This document shows positions 5,906 to 8,185 of a stretch of 8,185 nt of DNA, piece by piece (position 1 is the first letter of the stretch; each line of letters starts with the position of its first letter). This stretch comes from JBFFSQ01 sp041572275 (GTDB lineage Bacteria > Pseudomonadota > Gammaproteobacteria > SZUA-229): NCBI GenBank assembly GCA_041572275.1, contig JBFFSQ010000134.1:1-8185 (forward strand). The letters are read 5' to 3'. A program made the position numbers and the translations under genes. The notes below the pieces were generated by a model. It had not been told where the DNA came from. It was given only the letters and a program-made list of their open reading frames with translations, and made no database searches.

Positions 5906-6743
5906 ATTTTCGACTTGAACGGCCACGCTGATTAGATTTACCCATAGTCCTGCGGGTATCTTTATAGTTTTTCTTTTCCTGTCGCGTCACGGCGGGCAGC
6001 TCATAATGCAAATCCACCAGTGATGCCAGTTCGATCACCTGCTTCTCTGTGAGTTCACGACTTTTTCCCGGACGCTGACTTTTATTCAATACCACCGAAC
6101 CATAGCGGACACGCATCAGGCGACTCACCTTGAGACCAACGGCTTCCCACATACGCCGTACTTCACGGTTACGACCTTCCATCAACACCACATGATACCA
6201 GTGATTAACGCCCTGACCACCAGAATCCACGACTTCTTCAAATCGAGCTTTTCCGTCTTCCAGTTCCACACCATGGGTAAGGCGATGCAACATCTCATCA
6301 GTTGCCACACCCAGGGTACGTACTGCGTATTCACGCTCAATGGTATTGGATGGGTGCATCAGACGGTTGGCCAGTTCGCCATTATCCGTCAGCAAGATGA
6401 GACCGGACGTATTCAAATCAAGGCGCCCCACTGCTACCCAACGACTGTGTTTCAGTCCGGGTAAATTCTCAAATATGGTCGGCCGTCCCTCCGGATCACT
6501 GCGAGAGCACACCTCACCTTCTGGTTTATGATAGGCGATCACACGGGGGAATTTTTCATCCGCCGCCTTGATGATAATTTTACGGCCACTGTACATGACC
6601 TGATCACCGGGCTTGACCTGGTCACCAATATTAGCCACTTCACCATTGAGCTGGATTTTGCCTTCCTTGATCCAGCTTTCAATTTGACGACGTGAACCAA
6701 GTCCTTGCCGTGCCAGTGCTTTTTGTATACGTTCTTTATTCAT
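5904..6743 (-). CDS. rluB: RluB, 23S rRNA pseudouridine synthase
   Basis: The 279-residue product from ATG 6743 begins MNKERIQKALARQGLGSRRQ, an S4-like RNA-binding domain (about 1-55) that aligns with the E. coli RluB start. The catalytic domain follows, with HKPEGEVCSRSDPEGRPT at 72-89 and the active-site aspartate D109 in GRLDLNTSGL. ELANRLMHPS, EREYAVR, LMEGRNREVRRMWEAVG and VSRLMRVRYG complete the match. RluB isomerises a uridine in helix 80 of 23S rRNA (U2605 in E. coli). The specific call over RluE or RluF rests on the GEVCSRSDPEGRPT segment and close similarity throughout. A longer frame starting at TTG 6770 adds nine residues without family support and was not chosen. The C-terminus is a basic, low-complexity tail (SNQRGRSSRK), common in this family. 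It is the first gene of a two-gene minus-strand unit with the thioredoxin gene. Confidence 0.95.
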   Translation of the reverse strand: MNKERIQKALARQGLGSRRQIESWIKEGKIQLNGEVANIGDQVKPGDQVMYSGRKIIIKAADEKFPRVIAYHKPEGEVCSRSDPEGRPTIFENLPGLKHSRWVAVGRLDLNTSGLILLTDNGELANRLMHPSNTIEREYAVRTLGVATDEMLHRLTHGVELEDGKARFEEVVDSGGQGVNHWYHVVLMEGRNREVRRMWEAVGLKVSRLMRVRYGSVVLNKSQRPGKSRELTEKQVIELASLVDLHYELPAVTRQEKKNYKDTRRTMGKSNQRGRSSRK

Positions 6744-6753
6744 AAATATGCCA

Positions 6754-6767
6754 AAACCCATGGGTTT
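6754..6767. repeat. Perfect 14-bp palindrome in the rluB / exported-protein divergent gap
   Basis: AAACCCATGGGTTT is identical to its own reverse complement. It sits inside the 26-bp gap between the rluB ATG (6743) and the ATG of the divergent gene (6770), two bases before the latter. It could be a repressor or activator half-site pair, or a small hairpin in either mRNA leader. No regulator is known to me for this exact sequence. Confidence 0.55.
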
Positions 6768-6769
6768 CA

Positions 6770-7564
6770 ATGATGAAACAATTCTTTGCCACCGTAATTC
6801 TGCTCATCACAAGCCAAATCAGCCAGGCCGATGCCACATTGACTGTTAAAATCTTTGACCGCCAGGACAACAGTCAACTCCTGACATACTACATCAAGGA
6901 TGGAAAAGTACGTATCAGCGAAGAAGGCTCGAAGCGAACCAATATCTACGATGAAACTGAACAGCATTTTCTCAGTATTGATCAGGCCAGCGGCAATATA
7001 TCACGAATCGACAAAGACATTCTGCGTCAGCGCGTCGAAACCCTCAATAAGCAGCGCCTGGAGAAACTAACCGAAGTTGAAAGCGGCCTACAGGAAAAGC
7101 TCCAAACCATGGATGAAGAGGAAAAACTGATTGCCGAGTCGCTGGTGAACCAGCTGAAGTACCCGGAATTTTACGGCGCCCATACCTTCATCAAAGTGAA
7201 GCCAACTGAAAAGAGTAAAACCATTCAGGATATACCCTGCCAAGTCTACGATATCACACGAAAAGACACCCAGCTGAAACAGATCTGTATGGCCAGCGGC
7301 AAAGCGCTGGGACTGTCTGTCAAAGACTATCAGAGCTTACGGAATTTTTATCATTTTAACTACAGCACTCAAACCCAGTTATTACTGGCCATGGGTAAAA
7401 CCAGTTTTACTCATATTGATTATGAGCAGGAAAATATGCCCGGCATCCCCATAGAAGTGATCAGCCTGCATCAGGAAGGTAATAAAACCGATTTATTACT
7501 AGAAAGCCTGTCGATCAAACCTATTGATAAAGCGCTGTTTAATCACAAAACATCTAAAAAGTGA
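6770..7564 (+). CDS. Exported DUF4412-like protein of unknown function
   Basis: The 264-residue product has a signal peptide: K3, a hydrophobic core FFATVILLI at 5-13 and a probable cleavage after SQA (18-20) or ADA (20-22). It has no lipobox cysteine, so it should be a soluble periplasmic protein. The mature part opens with LTYYIKDGKVRISEEGSK and FLSIDQ, then a charged helical stretch rich in E, K, Q and L at about 83-130 that may form a coiled coil. After it comes IPCQVYD and, sixteen residues after C157, C173 in QICMAS. The KDGK...ID...C..Y...C.A layout resembles DUF4412-type periplasmic proteins, a tentative match by eye. C157 and C173 are the only cysteines and may form a disulfide. The first of two adjacent ATGs was used; there is no clear ribosome binding site. 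It is divergent from rluB and 40 bases upstream of the cyclic-nucleotide-binding gene. Confidence 0.78.
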   Translation: MMKQFFATVILLITSQISQADATLTVKIFDRQDNSQLLTYYIKDGKVRISEEGSKRTNIYDETEQHFLSIDQASGNISRIDKDILRQRVETLNKQRLEKLTEVESGLQEKLQTMDEEEKLIAESLVNQLKYPEFYGAHTFIKVKPTEKSKTIQDIPCQVYDITRKDTQLKQICMASGKALGLSVKDYQSLRNFYHFNYSTQTQLLLAMGKTSFTHIDYEQENMPGIPIEVISLHQEGNKTDLLLESLSIKPIDKALFNHKTSKK

Positions 7565-7604
7565 GCTAGAATGTTTTGATGCATAAGTAAACAGGGTGTT
7601 TGAT

Positions 7605-8185
7605 ATGCTGAGTACCAAACTGAAAAAAGTACTATTTAAACTGAGCAATCTGTACTTTCCTTTCAATAATTTAAGTCCAGAACGGCTACAGGAAATTGTC
7701 AATCACATCCGTGTGATTGAATTACAGCAGGATGAAATCCTGCAAATCCGTGGCAGCAATAGCCATGACTACCTGTATCTGCTAGAAGGTCAGATTGACG
7801 TATTCTGCGAAGGCAGTGTCCAGACCATCCAGGAACCGGCTGAGACCCGACACAAACCCGTACTCCTTCCCACCGGCAACAAAAGCTGCAACATCATTGC
7901 CCGCCAGGATTGCATCATTTGTCATGCTAATCGCGACCTTCTCGACATCATCATTGCCTGGGATTTCATTGGCCACGAAGCCAAAGCCAATATCAAATAC
8001 ATCGACCTTATCCGTAATACGCTGGCACTTAACCGTCTGCCCATCGAGTACATCGACAAGGCCTTCTCACGTATGCAACGACAGAGGCTAAAACAGGGTG
8101 AACATATTACCAATCAGGGTCAGCACTGCGATGCTTATTACCTGATTCTCTCTGGCCGGGTTCAGGTTCAGCACCTCGACCACCA
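7605..8185 (+). CDS. Protein with two cyclic-nucleotide-binding-like domains (3' end outside window)
   Basis: The frame opens at ATG 7605 (MLSTKLKKVLFKLSNLYFPF), six bases after AGGGTG at 7593-7598, and stays open for 193 codons to the edge; an in-frame TAA at 7584-7586 limits the start. Residues 22-121 resemble a cNMP-binding (Crp-type) beta-roll: LSPERLQEIVNHIRV, then QQDEIL, then YLYLLEGQIDVF. A second copy begins at about 144: LPIEYIDKAFSRM, LKQGEHITNQGQHCDAYYLI, LSGRVQV. The first domain lacks the usual phosphate-binding GE...R-A motif and instead carries C95, C103 and C106, so it probably does not bind a cyclic nucleotide in the usual way. There is no signal peptide, so it should be cytoplasmic. 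What follows the second domain (for instance a DNA-binding, rhodanese or other output domain) is outside the window. It is probably cotranscribed with the exported protein gene upstream. Confidence 0.85.
   Translation, partial: MLSTKLKKVLFKLSNLYFPFNNLSPERLQEIVNHIRVIELQQDEILQIRGSNSHDYLYLLEGQIDVFCEGSVQTIQEPAETRHKPVLLPTGNKSCNIIARQDCIICHANRDLLDIIIAWDFIGHEAKANIKYIDLIRNTLALNRLPIEYIDKAFSRMQRQRLKQGEHITNQGQHCDAYYLILSGRVQVQHLDH

Noticed and set aside
5631..5918. 95-codon plus-strand frame across the start of the thioredoxin gene
   Set aside because: It is antisense to the conserved CPYC region and the signal peptide of a clear gene and has no recognisable features.
6744..6770. Nine-residue N-terminal extension of RluB from a TTG start
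   Set aside because: The family starts close to MNKERIQK, the TTG has no ribosome binding site, and the extension would overlap the divergent gene's start.

Overview
The window reads as ordinary chromosomal DNA of a gammaproteobacterium of roughly balanced base composition. The evidence is the close match of several predicted proteins to the gammaproteobacterial forms of MnmC, YciK and RluB, together with a bacterial hpnCDE squalene cluster. I cannot fix the genus. There is no insertion sequence, prophage, CRISPR array, tRNA or rRNA gene that I can see, and no gene-free stretch longer than about 90 bases.

Layout. (1) 1-559, minus strand: 5' part of mnmC (tRNA wobble-uridine modification), running off the left edge. 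(2) 560-626: divergent intergenic region. (3) 627-4771, plus strand: a compact gene string. It starts with a short TfoX C-terminal-domain gene broken by a one-base frameshift near 741. Then come hpnC, hpnD and hpnE, the three enzymes that turn farnesyl diphosphate into squalene, and a YciK-family short-chain dehydrogenase that overlaps or abuts hpnE. (4) 4772-4856: a convergent gap filled by a 17-bp perfect inverted repeat followed by T tracts, acting as the plus-strand terminator. (5) 6743-4857, minus strand: rluB (23S rRNA pseudouridine synthase), then a secreted protein with two tandem SoxW-like thioredoxin domains whose Shine-Dalgarno sequence overlaps the rluB stop codon. (6) 6744-6769: a 26-bp divergent gap holding a perfect 14-bp palindrome. 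(7) 6770-8185, plus strand: an exported DUF4412-like protein of unknown function, then a protein with two cyclic-nucleotide-binding-like domains that is cut by the right edge.

How the genes fit together. HpnD condenses two farnesyl diphosphates to presqualene diphosphate, HpnC converts this to hydroxysqualene, and HpnE reduces it to squalene. No squalene-hopene cyclase gene lies in the window, so the fate of the squalene is not shown here. The YciK-like gene next to rluB recalls the rluB-btuR-yciK neighbourhood of enteric bacteria. The thioredoxin protein is probably a periplasmic disulfide reductase or isomerase.

I do not see a wholly new system. The points most worth a second look are the loss of the usual catalytic serine region in the YciK-like enzyme, the tandem SoxW-like duplication, the heptamer-built terminator repeat, the palindrome in the very short divergent gap, the frameshifted tfoX-like gene, and the degenerate cysteine-containing first domain of the cyclic-nucleotide-binding protein.
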